From Ignisphaera sp. (GTDB lineage: Archaea > Thermoproteota > Thermoprotei_A > Sulfolobales > Ignisphaeraceae), in the NCBI GenBank assembly GCA_038831005.1, contig JAWBKZ010000001.1, positions 124,001-188,000 of the forward strand: a stretch of DNA of 64,000 nucleotides, in the 5' to 3' direction. The notes under the pieces were generated by a model. The model searched no databases. It saw only the letters and a program-made list of their open reading frames with translations, and had not been told where the DNA came from. Positions 26,185 through 34,598 of the stretch are shown here, piece by piece. The number at the start of each line of letters is the position of its first letter. Positions within the stretch are counted from its first letter, which is position 1. The position numbers were made by a program, and so were the translations under genes.

Positions 26185-27831
26185 ATGAATAGTGATAGAC
26201 TCTACAAAATTGTTGTACTCATTCTTGTAGCTATAGCTCTAGCAGCAACACTCTATATAGCCTACAGAGACTACCTATATGTATACATAAGATTGATGCT
26301 TACAGAAGACTATAGCTATCTAGTTGTTGCACTACCTATAGCTGTAGGTGTTTTTCTGAAGGTGATATTAGATAGATTCAGTATTGAAGGTATAAACGTG
26401 TTTAGAGCTGTAACATCAGTTATGTTTCTATCGACAGCTATAACATTCTACGTAATTGGGGAAACGGTAACGGAAATGTATATTGAGCTAAAGACACTCT
26501 CTATAGTGTTTCTCTTATGGTCTTTTCTAGCTCTTTTTCTAAGATCTAGAAAATTGATGACAGGAATTCTATCAATGATGTTGCTACTAATACTCATACC
26601 AATACCTAGACCTATTGCGGATGGTCTATCATCTTTTCTCACAGAGATCGTAGCAAGAACTGCGGCTCATATCACATCCACAAAACTTACAGAATCTAAT
26701 GGAATAATAGTGCTTATCACAAAAGATTCAACTGGAATAGAAAGATCGTTTGAGATAGCTCCAATATGCAGCGGTATAGTTTCGTTTCTATCAGTACTCT
26801 CTATAGCGCCATTGGTTATATACTTGTCCTCAAAATCTAGTACGTCTATCAGAAGGAAAGCTATGTATACTACCCTCTCTATTGTTTCTGCTATCCTCAC
26901 AGTTTTTCTAGGGAATATCTCTAGACTTGTACTTATAATCTTAGTAACAAGGACTATAGGTTTTGAGGAAGCTCTAAAGTTTTTCCATTACACACCATCT
27001 ATTCTGTATGTAGCTATAGCTACGGCTTTATCGCTATACATAATCTCGAAAATATCTAAAGAGAAAGCTGTAGTGAAGCCCTATACAATTAGCTATATGA
27101 AGCCCTCTATAGCTTTCTCAGGATCCATAGCTCTTCTTCTATTCATAGCCATAGTGTTTAACGTACTAGCTCCAGCGGCTTCAACAGTAACTTTAGCACA
27201 AACAACACCTTCTGTGATTAGTTTACCCAAACTTCTAGAAAACCCCACTACTATTGTACTAAATTCCACAGACATATTTCTATTTAAAGATGTACCTGAA
27301 CCCAGACTTGGAACAGCATTAGGTATACCGATAATAAGGAGTATAGCATTCATGTACAACAACACGATATTCTTAGGCTATATAGAGGTTGCTGATGTAC
27401 CTACGAAATTCCATGGATGGTACGTATGTGTGACACTACAAGGATATAGAATTCATAGATCTTGGACAGAACTAGGTAATATCACGATAAACCATATGCT
27501 GATATCCAAATCAGGCAATATGATGCTACTTAGCTACGCAATCTACAGGTACATTCTTCAGGAAGGAACTACATACATAAGGTTATCAATAATGACACCA
27601 ATATCTAATGAATATTCAGAACAGTTGCAGATGGCTAGAGACATTCTAGGTAATGTTAGATCTATTGAGATATCTAGATCGAGAACCACCTATGTACTAG
27701 ATTTATCAATGATCATAACAAACACTAGTGTTGTCATAGGATTCATGCTTCTGATCCTACACTATCTTGGTAAATATCTACAAAAGCTATATATTCGTAG
27801 ATCTCGTGAGGAAAAGGGTTTGAATCTGTAG
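26185..27831 (+). CDS. Archaeosortase/exosortase fused to an EpsI-like exterior domain
   Basis: 548 residues. Residues 1-290 hold about eight membrane helices and the exosortase/archaeosortase catalytic triad: Cys195 in IAPICSGIVSF, Arg247 in LGNISRLVLI and His268 in LKFFHYTPS. The IPIPRP motif at about 138-143 is also typical. A further helix (310-330) leads to an exterior domain (340-505) with GWYVCVTLQGYRI, like the EpsI/DUF3485 domain that accompanies some exosortases, then a last helix (about 510-530). These enzymes cut C-terminal sorting tails (PGF/PEP-CTERM) and attach surface proteins to lipid or glycan. No tailed substrate is visible in this window. Confidence 0.85.
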   Translation: MNSDRLYKIVVLILVAIALAATLYIAYRDYLYVYIRLMLTEDYSYLVVALPIAVGVFLKVILDRFSIEGINVFRAVTSVMFLSTAITFYVIGETVTEMYIELKTLSIVFLLWSFLALFLRSRKLMTGILSMMLLLILIPIPRPIADGLSSFLTEIVARTAAHITSTKLTESNGIIVLITKDSTGIERSFEIAPICSGIVSFLSVLSIAPLVIYLSSKSSTSIRRKAMYTTLSIVSAILTVFLGNISRLVLIILVTRTIGFEEALKFFHYTPSILYVAIATALSLYIISKISKEKAVVKPYTISYMKPSIAFSGSIALLLFIAIVFNVLAPAASTVTLAQTTPSVISLPKLLENPTTIVLNSTDIFLFKDVPEPRLGTALGIPIIRSIAFMYNNTIFLGYIEVADVPTKFHGWYVCVTLQGYRIHRSWTELGNITINHMLISKSGNMMLLSYAIYRYILQEGTTYIRLSIMTPISNEYSEQLQMARDILGNVRSIEISRSRTTYVLDLSMIITNTSVVIGFMLLILHYLGKYLQKLYIRRSREEKGLNL

Positions 27832-27861
27832 ATTCATTATATCGGTTTTGGTGAATGCATA

Positions 27862-28320
27862 TTGTGTATAGATTCATCATTAATTAAGTTGAACAGTATG
27901 GTTATAGTACTAATGGTATTAGTTCTTGCTGTTTCTATCTCCAGTAGTTGTATCTCTATACACTCAGATAGCGGTATATTTGAAGAATTCTTGAAGCTCT
28001 ATATCGAGGTAGCTGATCTAGCTAGAAAAGGTGTTGATGTTTCATATATTGTTTGTAAGCTTAAGGAGGTTCACGAAGCTATACAGAACAATAGAACAGA
28101 ATATGCCAAGCTTTTGCTTTTAAACTTAAGCACAGAAGTTGAGTATCTTAGGGAAAGAGCACCCACTATCGTTATGTACAAGAATATCGCTAAAATGTCT
28201 ATGGTTGTAGCTATAGCTTCTATACCCCTAATTCTCTATATAGTGTTTCCCAGATTGTACATCTATGTATGGTTTAAAGCTAGAAGAAAATGGGTGATTA
28301 AAACTGAATCTACTAGATGA
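27862..28320 (+). CDS. Two-helix membrane protein of the archaeosortase operon
   Basis: 152 residues with a signal-like N-terminal helix (about 15-33), a helical exterior segment of some 80 residues (EEFLKLYIEVADLARKG, LKEVHEAIQNNR) and a second helix (about 117-137) with a basic tail (KARRKW). The start may be this TTG or the ATG at 27898, which would leave a cleaner signal helix. Unknown family; a helical exterior bundle is consistent with a structural or adaptor role. Confidence 0.6.
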   Translation: MCIDSSLIKLNSMVIVLMVLVLAVSISSSCISIHSDSGIFEEFLKLYIEVADLARKGVDVSYIVCKLKEVHEAIQNNRTEYAKLLLLNLSTEVEYLRERAPTIVMYKNIAKMSMVVAIASIPLILYIVFPRLYIYVWFKARRKWVIKTESTR

Positions 28321-28354
28321 AGAAGTTTTAGCAGTTATTCTAGCTATAACTGTT

Positions 28355-28810
28355 GTGGGTTCAGCTATAGCTATAGCACAGATATTGAGACCAGAGATAG
28401 TGGAACCGTTTCAAGCTCTTGGTATACTAAATGAGGAGATGAAGATAGGTGAGTATCCAACAAAAGTTTATCCAGGTCAGAATCTAGAGCTTTATGTATA
28501 TGTATATAATCATAAAGCTTATCCAGCACTAGTGCAGGTAAGGTATAAGATAGGAAATAGAGAAACATTACCAACAAATACTTCACCAAGTTCTCAACCT
28601 ACGATAAAGGTATATGAATTTCTTGTTGATGTTAAAGAGAATGTGACTAAGAAGGTGGAGATACCGATAACTATTGAGAGAAATACTGATGTAGATGAAA
28701 TAGCGTTAATCTTTGAGCTATGGATATATGATATAGATAGAAAGGAATGGATGTACACAGGTATTTGGAACCATCTATACGTGAATATAGTTAAGGTGCA
28801 AATACCGTGA
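28355..28810 (+). CDS. DUF1616-like exterior domain protein
   Basis: 151 residues from the GTG. After a hydrophobic start come EEMKIGEYPTKVYPGQNLELYVYVYN-type strands (given in parts: KIGEYPTKVYPGQ, LELYVYVYNH) and a late LIFELWIYD. This is the beta-sandwich half of archaeal DUF1616 proteins. The frame stays open to 28298, and the residues before the GTG (NLLDEEVLAVILAITVV) would complete a proper membrane helix, so translation may truly begin at a CTG at 28304 or another non-standard codon. The stop overlaps the next gene start. Confidence 0.65.
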   Translation: MGSAIAIAQILRPEIVEPFQALGILNEEMKIGEYPTKVYPGQNLELYVYVYNHKAYPALVQVRYKIGNRETLPTNTSPSSQPTIKVYEFLVDVKENVTKKVEIPITIERNTDVDEIALIFELWIYDIDRKEWMYTGIWNHLYVNIVKVQIP

Positions 28811-29358
28811 AGACCAGGTCATCGCAAAATAAGACGTTAGAAGAATATGTAGAAGAGCTATATGATAGAGCAAGAAGAGGGAGGTTCAATATTTTGAAGA
28901 ACATCTATAACGATATAGCATCAGGTAAAATAGTTTTAATGGATCCAGCTCCCCCTAGAGATTTTGTAGAGTATTTATCAAGACCAGACTATACACTATG
29001 GTTATGGACAACAATAACATTAACAGCAACTACAATAATAACAGTTGTGTTATCACCTACTGTCTTATGGATAATATATCTGAGATATATCTTAGGATCT
29101 ATATCTGTCCTCTTTCTACCTGGATACGTATTGATAGAGGCTCTGTATCCGAAAGAACAAGATCTTTCTTCACTAGAGAGACTAGCATTATCTATAGGGT
29201 TATCATTAGCAGTAGTTCCATTAATAGGTCTTCTATTGAACTATACGCCGTGGGGAATAAGACTAGAATCGGTATTGACATCGTTAACAATATTTATAGC
29301 AATAATGGCTATAGTAGCTAACTACAGAAAATATCAAATACTGAAGAAACGAGTTTGA
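28807..29358 (+). CDS. DUF1616-like membrane protein
   Basis: 183 residues. A charged, helical N-terminal region (1-60) is followed by four helices (about 66-88, 92-110, 128-147, 157-175). GSISVLFLPGYVLIEALYP and SLERLALSIGLSLAVVPLIG are the DUF1616 signature. It overlaps the upstream gene by four bases (GTGA). Together the two genes look like a DUF1616 protein split into its exterior and membrane parts and placed in reversed order. Last gene of the operon. Confidence 0.8.
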   Translation: MKTRSSQNKTLEEYVEELYDRARRGRFNILKNIYNDIASGKIVLMDPAPPRDFVEYLSRPDYTLWLWTTITLTATTIITVVLSPTVLWIIYLRYILGSISVLFLPGYVLIEALYPKEQDLSSLERLALSIGLSLAVVPLIGLLLNYTPWGIRLESVLTSLTIFIAIMAIVANYRKYQILKKRV

Positions 29359-29530
29359 GATAATATGTAATGATTTATTGTTTTATATTAATAAGGTTTG
29401 TTGTAAAAGCATGTAGATGTTTATATCATATTCTATATATCTATGTATGATATAGGTAAGGTCAAAATATATGAAAGAATCTATTTAATAAAGTTTCTGG
29501 TATTAAATGCTTAAAGATTTTACCTAAAGT

Positions 29531-30418
29531 ATGTTTATGGGAATAGTCATGCACAACGATAAACCTTTGCTTAAAAAAGTTGTTGAAAAGATCTTGGGTA
29601 GCGAGTATGTTGAAAAGATTTGGAAACGTATTGAGATTGTAGGTGATATAGCTGTTATTAGAAAACCTTTTGATCTTTCTCCAGATATTTTTAAAGCTGT
29701 TGGAGAAGAGCTTTTGAATCAGCTTCCCTATATCAAATCTGTTTGGCTTGCTGTTTCTCCTGTTCATGGTGCTGAAAGAATTAGAGAGTATATACATTTA
29801 GCTGGTGAAGCAAGAAGCGAGACAGTATATAAAGAATATGGATGTATCTTTAGACTAGATATAACTAAAGTCTATTTCTCTCCAGTTCTTAGCTACGATC
29901 ATATGAGGATAGCTAGACAAGTAAAGAAGGGTGAGAAGGTTCTCAATATGTTTGCAGGCTTTGGTCCATATAGCGTAATTCTATCTAAGTATGCTCAGCC
30001 AAGCTATGTCCTATCAATAGATATAAACGATTATGCAGCTAGATACATTAGGATAAATATCGAATTAAATAAGGTATCGATATTCAATGAGGTTATACAT
30101 GGAGATTCACTACTTATAGTACCAGCTTTGAAAGAGAAATTTGATAGAATCTTGATGCCTTATCCAGATATGTTTGAAGAAGCTATAGATGTTGCAATTA
30201 AAGCTGTTAAAGATTATGGCTATATACATCCACATCTATTTATTGAGGCAGAAAACAAGAGACAAGCATTTATGAAAGCTGTAGAGAAAGTTGTAGAGAG
30301 AATCAGCGCCACTAATATACCTGTAGAAGTTGTTGGGAGACATGTAATTAGAGGTATATCTCCAAGAAGGTATCACGTTGCAGTAGACATCGTTGTTAAG
30401 AAGAGTGGTAAACTATAA
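29531..30418 (+). CDS. Trm5-family tRNA(guanine37-N1) methyltransferase
   Basis: 295 residues. The SAM loop is VLNMFAGFGPYSVILSK (about 137-153), followed by SIDINDYAARYIRINIELN and the catalytic-region segment FDRILMPYPDMF. The N-terminal part holds the D2 region with EIVGDIAVIRKP. These features match archaeal Trm5/Taw22 enzymes that make m1G37 or, in wyosine synthesis, methylate imidazoguanosine. Crenarchaea carry several Trm5 types; the subtype here is not clear, partly because the usual NLP is MPYP. ATGs at 29537 and 29549 are alternative starts. A Taw1 gene lies at the right end of this window. Confidence 0.82.
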   Translation: MFMGIVMHNDKPLLKKVVEKILGSEYVEKIWKRIEIVGDIAVIRKPFDLSPDIFKAVGEELLNQLPYIKSVWLAVSPVHGAERIREYIHLAGEARSETVYKEYGCIFRLDITKVYFSPVLSYDHMRIARQVKKGEKVLNMFAGFGPYSVILSKYAQPSYVLSIDINDYAARYIRINIELNKVSIFNEVIHGDSLLIVPALKEKFDRILMPYPDMFEEAIDVAIKAVKDYGYIHPHLFIEAENKRQAFMKAVEKVVERISATNIPVEVVGRHVIRGISPRRYHVAVDIVVKKSGKL

Positions 30419-30478
30419 CTGAGTATTCATAGAAAGGATATGGCTATTTAGAATCAGTAGCACAATAGCATAGAAAAC

Positions 30479-31156
30479 TTATTGATTAGAAGACTTTTCA
30501 TCCTCTTTGATGCTCTGTCCATTGAATTCTATGTATTTTCTTAATAGAGGTGAGTACTTAATTACATCTAGAGCTGTTTTTAAGTGTTTATTGAATAGAA
30601 GATTGTAGAGATTTTTATGCTTCATTATTATTGATGTGCTACAGTTCACTATCTTCATTATCGATGTAAGGGACATAGGATCTGATACAAAATCTTCTAG
30701 ACATTCTCTAAAATATGGATTTTCAACTATAGCTAGCTTGAGTAGTGTAACTATGTTTATCCTGAGGACAACTCTTTCGTTGTATATACCCTCGAGATAT
30801 ATCCTAAGTACATGACTTCTAGGCACCATTGTGCATTTTATATAGTTACAGTCTAGAGCATCTACATAGATATCACTATTCTCAATTCTATATATTTCCT
30901 CTATGTCATGACTTAAATAAAGCTTAAATAAACCAAATCTACTCCTAAAAATCACGACTTCATTATATCTAGAAATGATGTAGTCAATAATTTTCCAGAA
31001 GCTGAGTTTCTTAGGGTACTTATCTATTCCGTATTTATCGAGAAGACCTGAGGTTATAATTGGTGGATCCATGCAGTGTAAATCATATCTAAGACAGTTG
31101 AGAACCTGCTCATATATGGATTGAATAATTATGGTGATAGCATCAAGTATCTTCAT
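30479..31156 (-). CDS. Uncharacterised protein
   Basis: About 225 residues, soluble, with helices at the C-terminus and five cysteines spread through the chain (including CLRYDLHC and DCNYIKC). I do not recognise a family. Segments such as VIFRSRFGLFKLYLSHDIEEIY and VLRINIVTLLKLAIV suggest an alpha/beta fold. It is alone on the minus strand between Trm5 and the radical SAM gene. The ATG at 31156 is preferred to the upstream codon at 31165. Confidence 0.6.
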   Translation of the reverse strand: MKILDAITIIIQSIYEQVLNCLRYDLHCMDPPIITSGLLDKYGIDKYPKKLSFWKIIDYIISRYNEVVIFRSRFGLFKLYLSHDIEEIYRIENSDIYVDALDCNYIKCTMVPRSHVLRIYLEGIYNERVVLRINIVTLLKLAIVENPYFRECLEDFVSDPMSLTSIMKIVNCSTSIIMKHKNLYNLLFNKHLKTALDVIKYSPLLRKYIEFNGQSIKEDEKSSNQ

Positions 31157-31372
31157 ACTACACACAATAAATTATCTATAGCTCTGACTTTAAATACCAA
31201 TAGTATCATTAAATCAGGACCCTTACAATATTCTAAATTAATCCAAAATTATACTTAATTTAATTTTCATTTGAGTGCTATTAAGGATACACATATATAG
31301 CTTCAATATTACCAGAAGGACTAAACATACATTAGGCTCTGGTAGAATGAAGTGGTAATTTATGGTGAAACA

Positions 31373-31604
31373 GTGAAGGTTAAAATCGCTCTCATAGTTT
31401 TCCTCATTACTATACTACTCGTATCCTATATTGCACTAATCTACTGGAGGCAGCTGAAGCCCCCCCGAGAAACCTAGAAAGATACGTATAGATCCCGCTC
31501 CTGCCACTAGAACACCTGAGTTTTACGATCGTTTGAAAACATATGCGGCTGAAAACACTTCTCCACGATCTAGCTATCCCATTGTCAGGGACTATTATGT
31601 CTAG
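31373..31604 (+). CDS. Short membrane peptide gene broken in a C7 run
   Basis: From the GTG at 31373 the frame encodes a basic start, one hydrophobic helix (IALIVFLITILLVSYIALIY) and WRQLKPP, then meets a stop at 31475 just after seven Cs (31460-31466). Removing one C would let the frame run on through 45 further residues, including RIDPAPATRTPEFYDRL and a C-terminal YPIVRDYYV, to a TAG at 31602. That stop overlaps the radical SAM start (ATGTCTAG). The 76-residue product would thus be coupled to the enzyme. The break may be a sequencing error, slippage, or real inactivation. A role as subunit or substrate of the radical SAM enzyme is inferred. Confidence 0.55.
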
Positions 31605-33027
31605 CAGAAGTAGTGTTGATGTAGTTATTGCATTGATTAGATTATTTCTAGGGAATAGGCTTGTGAGAAGCCTACTAAGATATGCTACTAATAGCACTAT
31701 ATGTTATGTAGATGGTGCAGCTGAAAAACGTAGCTATATGCACTACGCATTATCTAGATACATAGGCTCTAAAGTTTTATGCCCCATAACATCGAGATTT
31801 ACTATAGACTTTATGTATATGCTCATTGATGTCGGTATAAAGATTCTTGGAGGCAATCGTAGAGAAATTGCTGAAATGCTTAGTGATCCAGCTGTTAGAA
31901 GAGGTGTAGAATGTGTTATGAAAGGAATAGCAGAGTATGGTGTAACAATTCCACAAATTCTTCCAGCACCTTTTCTAGTTGTATGGAATTTCACAAACAT
32001 CTGCAATCTCCAATGCATACATTGTTATCAAAAAGCAGGAAGAAATATGGAAGATGAGCTCACACTTTCTGAGAAACTAGCACTAGTAGATCATCTCGAT
32101 AAAGCTGGTGTAGCTGCTGTTGCACTAAGTGGTGGTGAACCAACACTTCATCCAGATTATCTAACCATAGTTAAAGCACTTGCTCAGAAAGGTATATACG
32201 TAGCTGTAGCTACAAATGGCTGGAGATATGCAGATATAGATGAACTTAAGAAAGCTGCTGAAGCAGGTTTACGGTATGTAGAAGTATCGATAGATTCTGC
32301 TTATCAAAGTAAACATGATAGATTTAGAGGTCTCGAAGGTTCATGGAATAGAGCTATAAAAGCTCTAGAAAATGCTGTTAAACTTGGAATAAATAGTGCT
32401 ATGGCTGTAACAATAACGAAACTCAATATAAATGAAGTAGATGAAATCCTTGATTTAGCTCAAAACATAGGTGTAAATAGAGTAATATTCTTTAACTATA
32501 TACCGGTTGGGAGAGGTAAGGAAGTTCCGAATCTCGATCTCGATCCAATTGAAAGAGAGAACTTTATGAAGAAGATATATAGAGAGATGAAGAAGAGAAA
32601 AAACGAAATATACATAACGGCACCTCAATACGCTAGAGTAGTTCTCCAGATTAGTGGAGGTAAAGAGATAGCACCAACACACTACGCTATCCGTGGCGAT
32701 ATAGTTACAAAACCTTTAGCAGAATTCATAGGTGGATGTGGAGCTGGAAGAATATATGCAGCTATACAACCAAATGGAGATGTATCTCCATGTGTATTTA
32801 CGCCTATAGCTCTAGGGAATATTAGGTACATAAGCTTTGAACGTATATGGAAAACAAACAAATTACTCAAAATGCTGAGAAATAGAGAGAATCTTGGGCT
32901 ACCTTGTAGAATCTGTTCCTATAGATGTATTTGTGGAGGTTGTAGAGCTAGAGCATATGCGTATTTCGGAGATCCTTTGGCTCCAGATCCAGGATGCATC
33001 AATACTCTGTATACAAGGATTATCTAA
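31597..33027 (+). CDS. Radical SAM / SPASM enzyme
   Basis: 476 residues from the ATG at 31597, which overlaps the stop of the preceding short gene; an upstream ATG at 31543 would add 18 residues. The iron-sulfur motif CNLQCIHC is at about residues 136-143, SGGEPTLHPDY follows, and the C-terminus holds a SPASM-type set of cysteines (GGCGAG, SPCVF, LPCRICSYRCICGGCRA, PGC) for extra iron-sulfur clusters. Such enzymes modify peptides, haem precursors or cofactors. An N-terminal extension of about 130 mostly helical residues is unusual. Substrate not identified; the coupled short gene is a candidate partner. Confidence 0.85.
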   Translation: MSSRSSVDVVIALIRLFLGNRLVRSLLRYATNSTICYVDGAAEKRSYMHYALSRYIGSKVLCPITSRFTIDFMYMLIDVGIKILGGNRREIAEMLSDPAVRRGVECVMKGIAEYGVTIPQILPAPFLVVWNFTNICNLQCIHCYQKAGRNMEDELTLSEKLALVDHLDKAGVAAVALSGGEPTLHPDYLTIVKALAQKGIYVAVATNGWRYADIDELKKAAEAGLRYVEVSIDSAYQSKHDRFRGLEGSWNRAIKALENAVKLGINSAMAVTITKLNINEVDEILDLAQNIGVNRVIFFNYIPVGRGKEVPNLDLDPIERENFMKKIYREMKKRKNEIYITAPQYARVVLQISGGKEIAPTHYAIRGDIVTKPLAEFIGGCGAGRIYAAIQPNGDVSPCVFTPIALGNIRYISFERIWKTNKLLKMLRNRENLGLPCRICSYRCICGGCRARAYAYFGDPLAPDPGCINTLYTRII

Positions 33028-33126
33028 ATAATCATGAACTATACATAACAGTAATCATTTTAGGTAAAGTAACTGTCTCGGCAATCTATACCAAGATAGG
33101 TTTAGTTGAATATAGATCAATCGAGA

Positions 33127-33234
33127 TCAATCGTCTTCTTTAGATATTTTCACAATAGATCTATGCACAGTAGCTGTGTATCTATCAACATCAGCTACAC
33201 TATTGAGTTCATCTCTATGATTCTTGTGAAACAC
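33127..33234 (-). CDS. Possible 35-residue protein behind trpC
   Basis: A GTG-started frame 22 bases after the trpC stop on the same strand. The peptide is hydrophilic (MFHKNHRDELNSVADVDRY, then TATVHRSIVKISKEDD) and uses codons like its neighbours. No family recognised and no ribosome site beyond the GGTG at the start itself. It could be a real small gene at the end of the trp transcript or chance. Confidence 0.3.
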   Translation of the reverse strand: MFHKNHRDELNSVADVDRYTATVHRSIVKISKEDD

Positions 33235-33256
33235 CTACATTAGAGCTAAAGGATCA

Positions 33257-34003
33257 TTAGATTGTTAATTCATATATTTTACTTGGATTAAGCATAATTT
33301 CTGTCCCTATTAAGAAAGCTTTTGCACCAGCGTTCTTTAGATAATCTATATCTTTTCTACTCTTTATACCACTTTCAGCCACTTTAGTTACTCTATTGGG
33401 TATCTTTTCAAGAACTTTGTATGCTTTTGATAGATCTATCTCAAATGTTATCAGATTTCTTGAGTTTACACCAATCATTGGAAAACCCATGTCAACAACA
33501 TGTTCAGCTTCATCTTCGTTATGAACTTCTATGAGAACTTCTAGATTGAAGCTTCTTGCAGCTTCATATAGTGCATCTAGTTCTCTATCGGTAAGTATTG
33601 ATGCTATTAACAAAATGGCGTCAGCACCTATATTGTATGCTGTTTCTATTTGGCTATAAGATACCACTATATCCTTCATCAATATGGGTAAATTAGTTAT
33701 GGATGCTATAGATATGAGATAGTTGTAAGAACCTCCAAAGTAAAGTTCTTCAGTAAGTACACTCATCCCTACAACATGTTTCTCTACATGTTTTACATAA
33801 TCTGTGGGATCTCTAACTATATTTAATCCTGAGGGTGATCTCATCTTGAATTCAGCTATTATTGCTATACGATCTCTACGGTGCATCTCCTCTATTCTAT
33901 CCCTAAGGCTATAAAAATTACGAAACCTGCTTATTCTGAGTACCGGTCTCAAGCTATTATATCTAACAACATTTTCAAGCCATCCCTTAATGTTCTTCGG
34001 CAT
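33257..34003 (-). CDS. trpC: Indole-3-glycerol-phosphate synthase
   Basis: 248 residues, a beta/alpha barrel that closes the indole ring in tryptophan synthesis. Key motifs: AEFKMRSPSG (catalytic Lys near residue 50), MKDIVVS (second Lys), VLIEVHNEDE, GVNSRNL and VAESGIKS. The family usually reads EIKR/KSPS; here EFKMRSPS, still with the required lysine. Last gene of the trp operon, four bases behind trpG. Confidence 0.95.
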   Translation of the reverse strand: MPKNIKGWLENVVRYNSLRPVLRISRFRNFYSLRDRIEEMHRRDRIAIIAEFKMRSPSGLNIVRDPTDYVKHVEKHVVGMSVLTEELYFGGSYNYLISIASITNLPILMKDIVVSYSQIETAYNIGADAILLIASILTDRELDALYEAARSFNLEVLIEVHNEDEAEHVVDMGFPMIGVNSRNLITFEIDLSKAYKVLEKIPNRVTKVAESGIKSRKDIDYLKNAGAKAFLIGTEIMLNPSKIYELTI

Positions 34004-34007
34004 AAAG

Positions 34008-34598
34008 CTACACCATATCTATGAAATTCTTCAATATCTGTTTACCGTGCTCTGTACCTATGCTTTCTGGATGGAATTGAAGACCATATATCGGATATTC
34101 TACGTGGTGTATAGCCATAATCTCTCCATCATTTAGAGATATAGCGTCTATAACAAGCTCCTTAGACACATTATCTATAACTAAGCTGTTGTATCTAGTT
34201 GCCTTAATTATCTTTGGGATACCCTTAAGTAGGGTATCTTCATTCAGTATCTTTATGGTATCTATTTTTCCATGCATAATTGTTCTAGCTCTTCTTATTT
34301 TTGCTCCAAATGCGTAACCTATTACTTGATGTCCAAGACATATACCTAGAATAGGTATGGATTTACAGTATCTCTTTATAATATCTAGAGATATACCTAT
34401 ATCTTCTTTTTTCTCGGGAGTTCCGGGACCTGGCGAAATTATTATTTTGTCTGGATTTATTCTATCTATAGCTGATAGAGATATCTCGTCATTTCTTACA
34501 ACAATAGCTATAGCACCTAGTTCGCTAACTATTTGAGCTATATTGTACACAAAACTATCATAATTGTCTATCACGAGAATAAGCTCCAATACAATCAC
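34008..34598 (-). CDS. trpG: Anthranilate synthase glutamine amidotransferase
   Basis: 196 residues. Class I amidotransferase that gives ammonia to TrpE. Oxyanion region IISPGPGTP, nucleophile motif GICLGHQ (Cys near 83), and the catalytic His-Glu pair in LQFHPES. The GTG start overlaps the trpE stop (GTGA). The next protein-like motif, LVIDNYDSF, follows nine residues in, so a few extra N-terminal residues may not be translated. Confidence 0.95.
   Translation of the reverse strand: MIVLELILVIDNYDSFVYNIAQIVSELGAIAIVVRNDEISLSAIDRINPDKIIISPGPGTPEKKEDIGISLDIIKRYCKSIPILGICLGHQVIGYAFGAKIRRARTIMHGKIDTIKILNEDTLLKGIPKIIKATRYNSLVIDNVSKELVIDAISLNDGEIMAIHHVEYPIYGLQFHPESIGTEHGKQILKNFIDMV

Noticed and set aside
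29422-29454. 8-base inverted repeat TATATCAT/ATGATATA with 17-base loop before the Trm5 gene
   Set aside because: Pure AT-rich sequence; such pairs are expected by chance here and no T run or operator context follows.
33115-33134. Tandem GATCAATCGA/GATCAATCGT
   Set aside because: Only two copies of ten bases, and partly inside a possible small gene; too little to call a site.
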